Origin: Mageeibacillus sp. UBA1243
GTDB lineage: Bacteria; Bacillota; Clostridia; UBA1212
Direction: 5' to 3'
Length of the DNA stretch: 26,263 nt
NCBI GenBank assembly: GCA_002308595.1
Contig: DBWH01000068.1
Coordinates: forward strand, 10,319-36,581
Under the pieces are notes generated by a model. That model was not told where the DNA came from. It was given only the letters and a program-made list of their open reading frames with translations, and did no database searches. Both the position numbers and the translations under genes were made by a program. Shown here one piece after another: positions 17,256-24,947 of the stretch; the stretch's first letter is position 1, and each line of letters begins with the position of its first letter.

Positions 17256-17470
17256 AGCCAAACCGCCCTCCTCATTTCTCTCATTTTTCCTGCAACGCGC
17301 TCCTCCAAGCCTCCCGGCACCCACACCGCCAAGGCCTCCCGTCCCGCCCGCAATTCTCAAAAAGTTTGCCATTCTCCCGCAAGTATACTTTATCAGCCCC
17401 AAACTTTGTAGACGTTTGCGCTTCCCGCCGCCCTCCCGCACCCCTGCCGCCAATGCGCCGTGATTTAGCT
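17256..17470. other. GC-rich spacer between recombinase unit and first cassette
   Basis: About 215 bases without a supported gene. It should hold the promoter of the recombinase unit; TATACT on the minus strand with a poor TACAAA 17 bases upstream is the best match, near 17378-17407. The right copy of the 17-base direct repeat lies at 17445-17461, close to the beginning of cassette A. Confidence 0.4.
17445..17461. repeat. Direct repeat, right copy
   Basis: Partner of 15269-15285 with one mismatch. It lies 24 bases before the cassette A ATG, at the change from GC-rich recombinase DNA to lower-GC cassette DNA, which is where an element edge would be expected. Confidence 0.3.
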
Positions 17471-17476
17471 AAGGGA

Positions 17477-18232
17477 TGGTTCTCAATGAACGCTACAGTT
17501 TACGCAAATGGTATGAAGGTTGAAGCCGTATCTGATGGTTCACTGTATATCAGCAATGCATCTTCAGAACCGACATACAGCGACATCACTCTCGGTACTG
17601 TTAAGTGGACTGATGGTGCAGTTGGTTTAAAACCCACTTCCACAACCAACCTGACAAACTGGTTCTATGCTCCCGCTGAATTTGCCACAGCATATGGAAA
17701 AGCATCGACAACAAATTATACACAAGTCAACTCGAACGACATTGATGATTACCGTTTGAAAAAGACTGTATACGTTAGAAGTGAGAAGGACTTTTCTAAG
17801 TTGGTGGTCAGCGGTATAACAATTTCTACTACAGCTGGAACAACAGATGATTTACTTAAAAAAGCTGTTACTGTAGCGTTCAAGGTTGATCACTATTCCG
17901 ATAAGAGTCAGCAGGCTACTTCAGTAACGCAGAACTCAGTTTTTATAGCAAATGAAGATACTTCCAGAAGACATGATGGAGTTATTTCTACAACTCAAAC
18001 AGACACACTGACTTTTGTGGCTGCTGATAGTGTTGGAACTGGTAATACTCAAACCACACAGACAATCTGGTCTAAATCAGGTTCCACTGTAGATGTATCG
18101 AATTACGTCTTCCAAATTGATATTTACATTTATTTTGATGGCCAGTCTGAGTCTTGCTACTCAAATGCGTTGCTGAATGCAATTACCCTTAATGCTGATA
18201 TCAGCGTTGCATTTGCAACCGAGACCAACTAA
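17477..18232 (+). CDS. Cassette A: mature part of a SipW-type surface protein without signal peptide
   Basis: From the ATG at 17486 this encodes 248 residues starting MNATVYANGMKVEAVSDGSL. The three codons before the ATG read W-F-S, so GWFSMNATV keeps the end of the SipW-type signal junction while the hydrophobic segment is absent. Further upstream, in frame, is only translated recombinase-flank DNA. The body is Thr/Ser/Asn-rich and beta-rich. Near the C-terminus FQIDIYIYFDGQSESC matches the VYxYxxGExxxC signature of the other cassettes. It resembles cassette C most (YSDI ... LxPTSTxN). AAGGGA nine bases before the ATG could act as a ribosome binding site, so expression of a cytoplasmic product cannot be excluded. 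It has lower GC than the recombinase. It is probably a remnant or donor cassette of a surface protein gene. Confidence 0.75.
   Translation, partial: WFSMNATVYANGMKVEAVSDGSLYISNASSEPTYSDITLGTVKWTDGAVGLKPTSTTNLTNWFYAPAEFATAYGKASTTNYTQVNSNDIDDYRLKKTVYVRSEKDFSKLVVSGITISTTAGTTDDLLKKAVTVAFKVDHYSDKSQQATSVTQNSVFIANEDTSRRHDGVISTTQTDTLTFVAADSVGTGNTQTTQTIWSKSGSTVDVSNYVFQIDIYIYFDGQSESCYSNALLNAITLNADISVAFATETN
17480..17491 (+). repeat. Cassette junction motif, copy A
   Basis: TTCTCAATGAAC, reading F-S-M-N. It fits the consensus WTCWCNATGAAC found at the start of all four cassettes (other copies at 18370-18381, 20001-20012 minus, 24936-24947). Confidence 0.6.
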
Positions 18233-18321
18233 TACCTTAAAGCTATACTATAGGCTAATTAATAGCATAAGATAGATATTCATCACAAATCGAATATCAT
18301 TGTATTTTGATAGTCTTACGC

Positions 18322-18366
18322 AACAGCCGGTAACAAACAATAATGCTTGTTGCCGGTTGTTTTTTA
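18322..18366 (+). terminator. Rho-independent terminator between cassettes A and B
   Basis: A 15-bp stem (18322-18336 with 18347-18361, two G-U pairs) around AACAGCCGGTAACAA is followed by a run of T. It ends transcription from cassette A and isolates cassette B, whose coding part starts ten bases after it. Confidence 0.85.
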
Positions 18367-18369
18367 AAT

Positions 18370-18381
18370 ATCACTATGAAC
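18370..18381 (+). repeat. Cassette junction motif, copy B
   Basis: ATCACTATGAAC, reading I-T-M-N, preceded by TTTAAAT. The next nine bases, GCCAGTGTT, are shared with copy D up to GCCAGTGT. Confidence 0.6.
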
Positions 18382-19137
18382 GCCAGTGTTACTGCTAGTA
18401 ATATGGCAATCAAGGCAACGACGCAGGGATCACTTTTGATTTCAAAAGATAATGTTTCGTGGACATCAGCGACATCAAGCATCGACTTTGAACTTGATAC
18501 TGCTGCTGAGGCTGTGGATGTTACACCAGTGTCAGTCAATCCTGCAGCTGCTGGCACAACTTGGTACACAGCATCTGGTACTGATGCTAACAATGGAACA
18601 AGAAGTGGTCTCTTCACAGCATTAACATCTTTTACAACAAGCGCATCTCAGCAATACTTATCAGGTGGAATCTGCTATGCTCTTCACGAAAAATTCTACA
18701 TTCAGTCTCCGTCTGGTGCAATGGAAGATCTTGGAATTACTGGAATTGAATTCATAAAAAATGATGGTCAAACAAGTAATGCTGATATCGACAATGCAGT
18801 TACAGTTAGAGTTGAAATTAAAACCGTCGGCGGTTCTGATACCGTTTATACAACATGGGTCAACACAAATTCAACAACAGTTACTTATGCAACTGGCGTT
18901 GATGCAACGGCGACGGGATATGTTCTAAAAACACAAACTGGAAATCTTGTAAAGAATGTAAGTGACACCGCCACACACACTATTGACATGGTGGCCGGAA
19001 CAAGTTATGAAGTTGACGTATATATTTATCTTAATGGTGAAAATCCGCACTGCACATCATATAAAGCCTATGGGTGGAAAGGCGCTCACCTCAATTTAAC
19101 ATTTGGCACATCTGTAGCATATAGTGACGAAACCTAA
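18376..19137 (+). CDS. Cassette B: signal-less SipW-type surface protein (253 aa)
   Basis: Starts MNASVTASNMAIKATTQGSL and ends NLTFGTSVAYSDET. The N-terminal V-x-A-x-x-M-x-I-x-A pattern is the post-cleavage sequence of SipW-type proteins; the C-terminal part has YEVDVYIYLNGENPHCTSYKAYGW. By eye it is about three quarters identical to cassette D. Identity is highest in the first ~75 residues and the last ~90, with a variable centre at about 76-125. No signal peptide, promoter or ribosome binding site is visible; the region just upstream is the terminator of cassette A. An earlier in-frame ATG at 18343 lies inside the terminator loop and is rejected. It is probably silent, serving as sequence donor or awaiting fusion to a signal-encoding 5' part. 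Confidence 0.75.
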   Translation: MNASVTASNMAIKATTQGSLLISKDNVSWTSATSSIDFELDTAAEAVDVTPVSVNPAAAGTTWYTASGTDANNGTRSGLFTALTSFTTSASQQYLSGGICYALHEKFYIQSPSGAMEDLGITGIEFIKNDGQTSNADIDNAVTVRVEIKTVGGSDTVYTTWVNTNSTTVTYATGVDATATGYVLKTQTGNLVKNVSDTATHTIDMVAGTSYEVDVYIYLNGENPHCTSYKAYGWKGAHLNLTFGTSVAYSDET

Positions 19138-19147
19138 TAAAAACTTT

Positions 19148-19177
19148 CCAAGAGGGCTCAAAGCCCTCTTGGTTTTT
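19148..19177. terminator. Terminator between convergent cassettes B and C
   Basis: A perfect 10-bp stem CCAAGAGGGC/GCCCTCTTGG with a five-base loop (19148-19172) is followed by five T on the plus strand. On the minus strand a weaker T-run also follows, so it may serve both cassettes. Confidence 0.88.
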
Positions 19178-19187
19178 AAATAAAGCA

Positions 19188-20006
19188 TTAATATGTTCCG
19201 AATGTTACGGAAACAGTCAAGGTATCAACGGGGCTTCTACTGTCGTAGTTAAAGGAATGATTGTCTACATCTTGGCCTTCAAAATACACAAATATGTATA
19301 CTCGAACTTCTGCACTGCCTATTGTTCCAAGCTGTGTATTTTCAACATTCATGGTGCCTACGCCAGATGTTATAGATGTAGGATATTTAGTCGGGTCGGT
19401 AGCAACTACACCTGTCGTAGATTCGTAAGGTTTTCCGCTACCAGCTCCTTGAGCCGTTCTCGTAGGAGCGATAATTACAGGTGCACCAACAGTAGAACCA
19501 TTAACCATTACTACCGCAACACGTAAAGAGTCGCTTAATCCTGCGTTATTTCCGCTAATTGTTACAGTTTTGATATTAAGTCCATCTGTCGCTCCGCCAT
19601 CAGATTTCTTGACATTATAACCTGCTACCAGGGCATATGTTGAGCCTTCGGTTGTTCCTGCAGTTATAGGAGAAGTTCCAGTTGTGGTTGTTTGAATATA
19701 GCCGAGTCCATTTGTCAACGTAAAAGCACCTGTATCAGTTCCGGTTGCTGTAAAACTGATTTCATCAGCATTAACTTTAGCAGCTGTTTCTGCTTTTGCA
19801 CCATATGCGTTATAGGCAGCAGCTGTTGCTTTAAAGAACTGCTTTGCATTCGAGGTTGAAGTTGGCAGAAGCTTTAAATTTGCTGCCATATTTACATCTG
19901 CTATGTCAGAGTAAGTATTATCAGCTGCTGCAAGAACTTTGATGAGCAATGAGGAATCGGCTGTTGCCTGAACCTTCATACCCGTTGCAGTAACCTGGGT
20001 GTTCAT
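19188..20006 (-). CDS. Cassette C: signal-less SipW-type surface protein, opposite orientation (272 aa)
   Basis: Starts MNTQVTATGMKVQATADSSL, a textbook SipW-type post-cleavage sequence (N-x-x-V-x-A-x-G-M-x-V-x-A), and ends SVTFGTY. The C-terminal motif VRVYIFVYFEGQDVDNHS corresponds to the VYxYxxGExxxC signature of cassettes B and D, with Cys replaced. It shares YSDI and LLPTSTSN with cassette A. The centre is Thr/Gly-rich and low-complexity. Upstream in frame is TAA-ATC-TCA-ATG, a stop codon two codons before the start, so no signal peptide is attached. No ribosome binding site or promoter is visible. It lies convergent to cassette B with a shared terminator. Like the others it is probably silent in this position. 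Confidence 0.75.
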   Translation of the reverse strand: MNTQVTATGMKVQATADSSLLIKVLAAADNTYSDIADVNMAANLKLLPTSTSNAKQFFKATAAAYNAYGAKAETAAKVNADEISFTATGTDTGAFTLTNGLGYIQTTTTGTSPITAGTTEGSTYALVAGYNVKKSDGGATDGLNIKTVTISGNNAGLSDSLRVAVVMVNGSTVGAPVIIAPTRTAQGAGSGKPYESTTGVVATDPTKYPTSITSGVGTMNVENTQLGTIGSAEVRVYIFVYFEGQDVDNHSFNYDSRSPVDTLTVSVTFGTY

Positions 20007-20012
20007 TGAGAT
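20001..20012 (-). repeat. Cassette junction motif, copy C (inverted)
   Basis: On the minus strand ATCTCAATGAAC, reading I-S-M-N after an in-frame TAA. Eleven bases (TCTCAATGAAC) are identical to copy A in inverted orientation, 2.5 kb apart. Confidence 0.6.
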
Positions 20013-20157
20013 TTACCCAATAAACAACTCAAGAGAGCACTTTGAAGAAAAGATTTATTAACTTTTGAACTTTAGCTTTCTTAATCTTCACGGCAGAATA
20101 GTTCTCCTAGATATTTTGGGTTAGTTATTAGGTAAATGCCAAAAACCAAAAAATGCA

Positions 20158-20186
20158 TTGACAAGCAAATTACATTTGAGTAAAAT
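20158..20186 (+). promoter_or_regulatory. Strong sigma-A promoter of the first AAA ATPase gene
   Basis: TTGACA (20158-20163), 17-base spacer, TAAAAT (20181-20186). This near-consensus promoter explains why translation starts at GTG 20221 rather than at the TTG that is the -35 box itself. Confidence 0.85.
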
Positions 20187-20220
20187 AAAGTACACTTTAG
20201 AAAATTCGGAGGCAAACGCA

Positions 20221-21432
20221 GTGAACTACTTACACAGGCAGATGGAAGAATCGATATTGAAGGCATCCAAATCATTTCCTGTCGTTATGGTGTGCGGACA
20301 AAGGCAGACCGGTAAATCGACTATGCTTAAACATTTATCCGAAGCAGACAGAAAATATGTCTCCTTTGACGACGCAAAAGTAAGAATACTTGCAAATAAC
20401 GACCCTGAATTGTTTTTCGAAACCTATGGGTACAAATTGTTTATTGACGAGTTTCAGAGAGTACCGTCAATCCTTTTGGAGATAAAAAGAATTGTGGATG
20501 AACGCGGAGAAAACGGTATGTTTTGGCTCAGCGGGTCACAAAAATTCGTGATGATGAAAAACGTGTCCGAATCACTTGCCGGCAGGGTTGCGATTTTCGA
20601 TATGCTGCCTTTGTCGGCCGGCGAAATCAACGAAGATCTCAAAGGACCGTTTTTCCCGGAAGTTGACCTGTTAAAGAAAAAGCAAAACACAAAGAAGACC
20701 TTGAAGGAAGTGTTTGAAGACATATTCAGAGGCGGCTTGCCTAAGATCGCCTTAAATCCGGATGTGGACAGGGACATCTATTATTCGTCTTACATGAATA
20801 CTTACATTGAAAGGGATATCAGCGCGCTTGAGCAGGTTGGCAAGTTGGAGGAGTTCCGGTCTTTTGTAACTTACATGGCTGCAAATACCGCTCAGGAACT
20901 AAAATATGATTCAATTTCCAAAGTGGTAGGTGTTTCCGCACCGACAGTCAAAGAATGGGTATCGATTCTGGAACGTTCCGGCATCATCTATATCGTAAGG
21001 CCCTATTCCTCCAACCTGACGAAGCGACTTGTGAAAACGCCAAAGTGTTATTTTCTGGACACCGGTTTGGCCGCATATCTGACTTCATGGCCTAACGCCG
21101 AAACGTTGATGAACGGTAATGCTGCAGGAGCCTTTTTTGAGACCTATGTTGTTGGCGAGATATTGAAAGGTTACACAAACGAAGGCAAAAACGCCAATCT
21201 GTATTACTACCGGGATATCGACCAAATAGAAATAGATTTGCTGATGACCGGGCCGGATGCTATTTACCCCATTGAAATAAAGAAGGGTAAAACTCCGTCA
21301 ATCTCGGATAAAAGCTTTATGGTTTTAAGGAAGCTGGGAATGGAGATCAAGCCGGAGCTGGTAATTTGCATGGCAGATGAACTTTTCCCGATCAATAAAA
21401 ATGCATGGTATTGCCCTGTTGGATTAATCTGA
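20221..21432 (+). CDS. AAA ATPase with DUF4143-type nuclease-like C-terminus (403 aa)
   Basis: Starts GTG with CGGAGG eight bases upstream and a promoter just before. Walker A is GQRQTGKS at about 26-33 and Walker B is LFIDE at 73-77; WLSGSQ at about 104 resembles sensor 1. The C-terminal half contains CYFLDTGLAAYL and FFETYVVGEI, typical of DUF4143, then YRDIDQIEIDLLM followed by YPIEIKKGK, a PD-(D/E)XK-like nuclease core. Length is normal for this family, abundant and often horizontally spread in anaerobes and archaea; its cellular role is unclear. The domains are intact, so it is probably functional. It stands between cassette C and a second such ATPase; a part in cassette movement is possible but only suggested by position. 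Confidence 0.9.
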   Translation: MNYLHRQMEESILKASKSFPVVMVCGQRQTGKSTMLKHLSEADRKYVSFDDAKVRILANNDPELFFETYGYKLFIDEFQRVPSILLEIKRIVDERGENGMFWLSGSQKFVMMKNVSESLAGRVAIFDMLPLSAGEINEDLKGPFFPEVDLLKKKQNTKKTLKEVFEDIFRGGLPKIALNPDVDRDIYYSSYMNTYIERDISALEQVGKLEEFRSFVTYMAANTAQELKYDSISKVVGVSAPTVKEWVSILERSGIIYIVRPYSSNLTKRLVKTPKCYFLDTGLAAYLTSWPNAETLMNGNAAGAFFETYVVGEILKGYTNEGKNANLYYYRDIDQIEIDLLMTGPDAIYPIEIKKGKTPSISDKSFMVLRKLGMEIKPELVICMADELFPINKNAWYCPVGLI

Positions 21433-21606
21433 CTTCATAACAGAAGTAGGTTAACACTGTTAAATCATTTGATAGAAGTCGACAATAATAGTACTTTTTA
21501 GCTAAATCGGCAGTTAAAGTTACATAATGCCATGATGTGAACAAAGAATTCCGCCAAAGTCCAAAGTGTAATCGCGCCAAAGTCCAAAGTTGACTTTACC
21601 TTTTTG
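21433..21606. other. Spacer before the second ATPase
   Basis: Apart from the tandem 16-base repeats at its right end I see no gene, promoter or clear terminator here. Confidence 0.4.
21552..21590. repeat. Two 16-base direct repeats upstream of an ATPase promoter
   Basis: CGCCAAAGTCCAAAGT occurs at 21552-21567 and 21575-21590, period 23 bases, identical. Each copy itself holds two CCAAAGT units. The second copy ends 16 bases before the -35 box. It could be a tandem operator for self-regulation or the remnant end of an insertion element. Confidence 0.7.
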
Positions 21607-21635
21607 TTGATTTATTGTTTTTTGTCTGGTATAAT
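21607..21635 (+). promoter_or_regulatory. Sigma-A promoter of the second AAA ATPase gene
   Basis: TTGATT (21607-21612), 17-base spacer, perfect TATAAT (21630-21635), 23 bases before the start codon; AAGGAGG follows at 21645-21651. Confidence 0.8.
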
Positions 21636-21658
21636 CTTGGTGAAAAGGAGGCGTTGAG

Positions 21659-22933
21659 ATGGAAAACTACAAGAAACGTATTGCCGATGAATTGCTGAAA
21701 GAGAAACTAAGCGGAGCCGGAGCCGTCTTAATCGAAGGTCCCAAATGGTGTGGAAAAACGACAACCGCAGAGCAGGTTTCAAATAGTATAGTATACATGG
21801 CAGACCCCAGAAAAAAACAAGGCTACCTCTTAAGAGCTGAAACCGATCCGTCTTCCCTTCTTGAAGGTGAGAAGCCAAAGCTGATTGATGAGTGGCAGCT
21901 TGCCCCCGAACTCTGGGACGCTATTCGTTTTGAGGTTGATCACGCACATGCTTTCGGTCAGTTCATACTGACAGGTTCTGCGGTTCCCCCGGAAACAGAC
22001 AAGATAACACATACAGGAACCGGTCGTTTTTCTCGTTTGAGAATGCACTCTATGTCTCTTTACGAATCGGGTGAATCAAACGGTACAGTTTCTTTGGGAG
22101 CTTTATTCGATAACCCTGACAAGCTTTCTGCAGATTGTGACCTCAAACTTGAAGATGTCTGTTATCTGATTTGCAGAGGCGGTTGGCCGTTATCAACCTA
22201 TCTATCAGGGAAAATAGCGCTCAACCAGGCAAGGGATTACTATGACTCTGTTGTATCTTCTGATATAAACCGAGCTGACGGAGTACAAAAAGATTCTGAA
22301 AAGGTTAGAAGGCTCATGAGATCATTTGCCAGACTTCAGGGAAGCCAGGCAGGCGATGAAACTATTGCGGCGGACATCGAAACTAATGAGCCGGAAAAGG
22401 TTAGCTCTGTTACGGTGCACAATTACATTTCAGCGCTGAAAAAAATATTCGTCGTTGAAGACATGGAAGCATGGAATCCTAATCTTCGTTCAAAAACTGT
22501 CATTCGCACGGCAGATACACGTTACTTTACAGATCCGTCACTTGCTGCGGCTGCGCTTGGTTTTGGACCCGGTGATTTACTTGAGGATACTGAGACCTGT
22601 GGGTTAATGTTTGAAACATTGGCGGTAAGAGATCTCAGAGTATATGCTTCAACGCTGGATGGAGAAGTCTACCATTTCAGGGATAAGTTAGGTCTCGAAT
22701 GCGATGCTGTTGTGCATTTAAGAAACGGATCATACGGGCTCATCGAGATAAAGCTCGGCGGTGAAAGCTTAATCGAAAAAGGCGCAAAATCGCTGAAAGA
22801 TTTGGAAAAGATTATTGATACCGAACGTATGAAAAAACCGTCATTCAAAATGATTCTGACAGCGAACTCGCCAATGGCCTACAAGCGTTCCGACGGAATC
22901 TTTGTCGTTCCTATTGGCTGCCTAAAACATTAA
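21659..22933 (+). CDS. AAA ATPase with DUF4143-type C-terminus (424 aa)
   Basis: ATG with AAGGAGG seven bases upstream. Walker A is GPKWCGKT (27-34), Walker B region KLIDEWQ (74-80), sensor-like FILTGSAVP near 104-112. A variable linker follows, with an HTH-like helical region around 235-260 (SSVTVHNYISALKKIFVVEDMEAW). The C-terminal domain has RYFTDPSLAAAALG, then VYHFRDKLGLECDAVV and GLIEIKLGG, the same nuclease-like core as the neighbouring ATPase. Overall similarity to the first ATPase is low, so they are not a recent duplication. It has its own promoter, repeats upstream and terminator downstream: a self-contained unit. Function in the family is uncertain; one proposal is a mobile or defence role. 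Confidence 0.9.
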   Translation: MENYKKRIADELLKEKLSGAGAVLIEGPKWCGKTTTAEQVSNSIVYMADPRKKQGYLLRAETDPSSLLEGEKPKLIDEWQLAPELWDAIRFEVDHAHAFGQFILTGSAVPPETDKITHTGTGRFSRLRMHSMSLYESGESNGTVSLGALFDNPDKLSADCDLKLEDVCYLICRGGWPLSTYLSGKIALNQARDYYDSVVSSDINRADGVQKDSEKVRRLMRSFARLQGSQAGDETIAADIETNEPEKVSSVTVHNYISALKKIFVVEDMEAWNPNLRSKTVIRTADTRYFTDPSLAAAALGFGPGDLLEDTETCGLMFETLAVRDLRVYASTLDGEVYHFRDKLGLECDAVVHLRNGSYGLIEIKLGGESLIEKGAKSLKDLEKIIDTERMKKPSFKMILTANSPMAYKRSDGIFVVPIGCLKH

Positions 22934-22966
22934 TTCCTAGACCAGGGTATAATTATAATCACACGT

Positions 22967-23005
22967 AAAAGAATGCGTTTTCGTTGATTTAACGCATTCT
23001 TTTTT
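22967..23005 (+). terminator. Rho-independent terminator of the second ATPase gene
   Basis: A 13-bp perfect stem AAAAGAATGCGTT/AACGCATTCTTTT with an 11-base loop, ending in a T-run, 34 bases after the stop codon. Confidence 0.9.
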
Positions 23006-23019
23006 ATTGGCTATTTTTA

Positions 23020-23388
23020 CCCATCAAGGGACGCCAGTGTAAATACACTTTTTTCAGTGTCCGATTTCAAGGGTATAGTTTATATACTCCAAAAAAATGT
23101 TGTCAGAAGGTCTTTCTGTTTGAAAACCATGAACAGCTGGAGTATGGCTGTATTCTAATAATCAAAGACAAATGTCCGAAGTACTTGCTGAGTACAGATG
23201 AATTTGCCGGATGTAATATCAAAGACGTCAAGACAATGCATGTCGCGGATTCTTTGCTATCGGATGAGTTTAAACACTTGAAACACGCCAATACCATGTT
23301 CAACGCCAAGAGAACGAGCCTTTTACAGTTTTCACTCTTGGCGTTTGTGATTGAGAATACTCTGAGTTGTGATGTTAGAATCCGGTAA
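23020..23388 (+). pseudogene. Possible gene remnant, family unknown
   Basis: An open frame without a credible start runs from about 23020 to a stop at 23386-23388. It reads protein-like in its second half: FENHEQLEYGCILIIKDKC, then LLSTDEFAGCNIKDVKTMHV and LQFSLLAFVIENTL. No ribosome binding site or ATG begins it (the only in-frame starts are TTG), and its end overlaps the convergent ATPase gene by 14 bases. I do not recognise it. It is either a 5'-truncated remnant or chance; confidence is low. Confidence 0.3.
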
Positions 23389-24766
23389 TCAATTTGACAG
23401 TTGGATCCTTCTCAGCAGCATCGATTAAACCGGTTGAGAATCCCGCTGTACTGAAAATGACATACTCAACGTGAGATATTCCGGTTATTCTCTTAATTGC
23501 CTCAGCTTTATCTTGCAGTGTATGTAGTACGGAAAGACCTTTTCCTGATTTTGTATATTTACACTCGCCAAGAACTATATTCTTTCCTGCAGTATCTATC
23601 GCAACTATATCTAATTCACCTGTGTTAGCGCCCCAGAACCGTCCAACCTTATCAAAGTGAAAAGCCCAGGTGTTAGAGGATGAGAGTTCCCACATTTTCG
23701 CACGGCATATGTCTTCATAGACAAAAGAAGCATAATTCTGAACAAATCGCTCCTTAATCTGTGACAAAACATAGTCCCGTTCACCTCTTTCCAGATAAGC
23801 CCTGTAAGGGTAAACAAACCTAAACCAAAAGGCGATATAGTTATCAGTAAGCCTGTACAACCCGCTTTTGCTTTTCTCCGGGACGGGTTCCGTAACCGGA
23901 ATCTCACGTTCTACAAGGTCAAGATCTATAAGAACTTTGAGATATTTTGACAAACCGGTTTGCTTTATTCCAAGGGCTGCAGAAATATCCGAAAGCTTTC
24001 TATTTCCTAATGCGATAGTCTTAATCAAGGAGAAATAGCTTCCAATTTCTGAAACTTCTTTCTGCAGAAGGAAAAAAGGTTCTTCATATAGAAAACTTTG
24101 AGGATTCAGTATGTTTTCCTTAATGGCTTCATAAACATCTGTGTATCCTTGGAAAGTCTCTATGTATTTGGGAACGCCTCCTGAAATTGCGTAAAACGGA
24201 AGCAATTGTTCTTTTGATAGATTTGGATAGAAATCTTGGTAATAGCGGAATGGAATCTGTCGCAGCCTGATTTGTGCAGTTCGCCTACCGTAGAGGGGAC
24301 TGCTGTAATCCAATGTTTGTGACTTCATCAGGGAAACCAGTGAGCCGCACAAGATGAGCATTATGTGTGAATCCTTCAACAATGTATCCCAAATCTTTTG
24401 CATAACTGAAGGAAATCCACTGCTTGCTTGCCCGATATATTGAAACTCATCAATAACGATGATTTTCTTGCTGTTGGTCGGTTTCAACGTAAACTGTCTA
24501 AACACTTCCATCCAATCAACTTCAGCCTTAGCAAGCAAATCATTTTGCGTGAAATCAGCTACAACCTTTTTGAATTCTTTCAAATTCTGAGCTTCTGATT
24601 CTTCAGTTGCTAAGAAATACAAAGAGTCTTCATGGGTTTTGAGAAACTCATTGATGAGAGAAGTCTTTCCAACACGACGCCTGCCGTAGATGATTACAAA
24701 AGAGGATTCCACGGCTTTGTATTGTTTCTCTAATGTTTCAATTTCGTTTTGACGGTCGATAAACAT
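23375..24766 (-). CDS. Archaeal-type AAA ATPase with DUF234-like C-terminus (463 aa)
   Basis: Begins MFIDRQNEIETLEKQY, a standard start for this ATPase family. Walker A is GRRRVGKT (28-35), Walker B is KIIVIDEFQYI (101-111), and LILCGSL near 141 is sensor-like. A winged-helix part follows (KLSDISAALGIKQTGLSKYLKVLIDLDLV, roughly 263-291), then YRLTDNYIAFWFRFVYPYRAYLE, typical of the DUF234 region. The end has GELDIVAID and VLGECKYT, a PD-(D/E)XK-like nuclease core. ATG 24766 is chosen because AGGAGGTG lies nine bases upstream; the GTG at 24778 overlaps that site. It has its own promoter and is opposite in orientation to its neighbours. It belongs to the same broad class as the two other ATPases but is a different subfamily. 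Confidence 0.9.
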   Translation of the reverse strand: MFIDRQNEIETLEKQYKAVESSFVIIYGRRRVGKTSLINEFLKTHEDSLYFLATEESEAQNLKEFKKVVADFTQNDLLAKAEVDWMEVFRQFTLKPTNSKKIIVIDEFQYIGQASSGFPSVMQKIWDTLLKDSHIMLILCGSLVSLMKSQTLDYSSPLYGRRTAQIRLRQIPFRYYQDFYPNLSKEQLLPFYAISGGVPKYIETFQGYTDVYEAIKENILNPQSFLYEEPFFLLQKEVSEIGSYFSLIKTIALGNRKLSDISAALGIKQTGLSKYLKVLIDLDLVEREIPVTEPVPEKSKSGLYRLTDNYIAFWFRFVYPYRAYLERGERDYVLSQIKERFVQNYASFVYEDICRAKMWELSSSNTWAFHFDKVGRFWGANTGELDIVAIDTAGKNIVLGECKYTKSGKGLSVLHTLQDKAEAIKRITGISHVEYVIFSTAGFSTGLIDAAEKDPTVKLITGF

Positions 24767-24798
24767 TTCTGAATGCACCTCCTACGTGAGTTGCAATT

Positions 24799-24826
24799 AT
24801 TATACCATGAATTATTATAATTTCAA
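24799..24826 (-). promoter_or_regulatory. Sigma-A promoter of the DUF234-type ATPase gene
   Basis: On the minus strand, TTGAAA (24821-24826), 16-base spacer, perfect TATAAT (24799-24804), about 33 bases before the start codon. Confidence 0.75.
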
Positions 24827-24935
24827 GTATAAAAAATACTTTGTGGCGTAAACACATTCAGATACAATGAAACAGATGCTTATTTCTTCTTTCAAGTAAG
24901 CTCTTTAGTTATTTGTGATGCTTTATTATCGTTAA

Positions 24936-24947
24936 ATCACGATGAAC
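24936..24947 (+). repeat. Cassette junction motif, copy D
   Basis: ATCACGATGAAC, reading I-T-M-N directly after an in-frame TAA. The following GCCAGTGT is identical to copy B. Confidence 0.6.

Noticed and set aside
17256..17453. N-terminal extension of the SHOCT-like gene
   Set aside because: It begins with TTG and is Gly/Arg-rich; the ATG at 17255 has a good ribosome binding site and matches usual family length.
17366..17476. N-terminal extension of cassette A from a TTG start
   Set aside because: The extension translates GC-rich recombinase-flank DNA, has no hydrophobic signal segment and changes abruptly in composition before the W-F-S-M-N junction.
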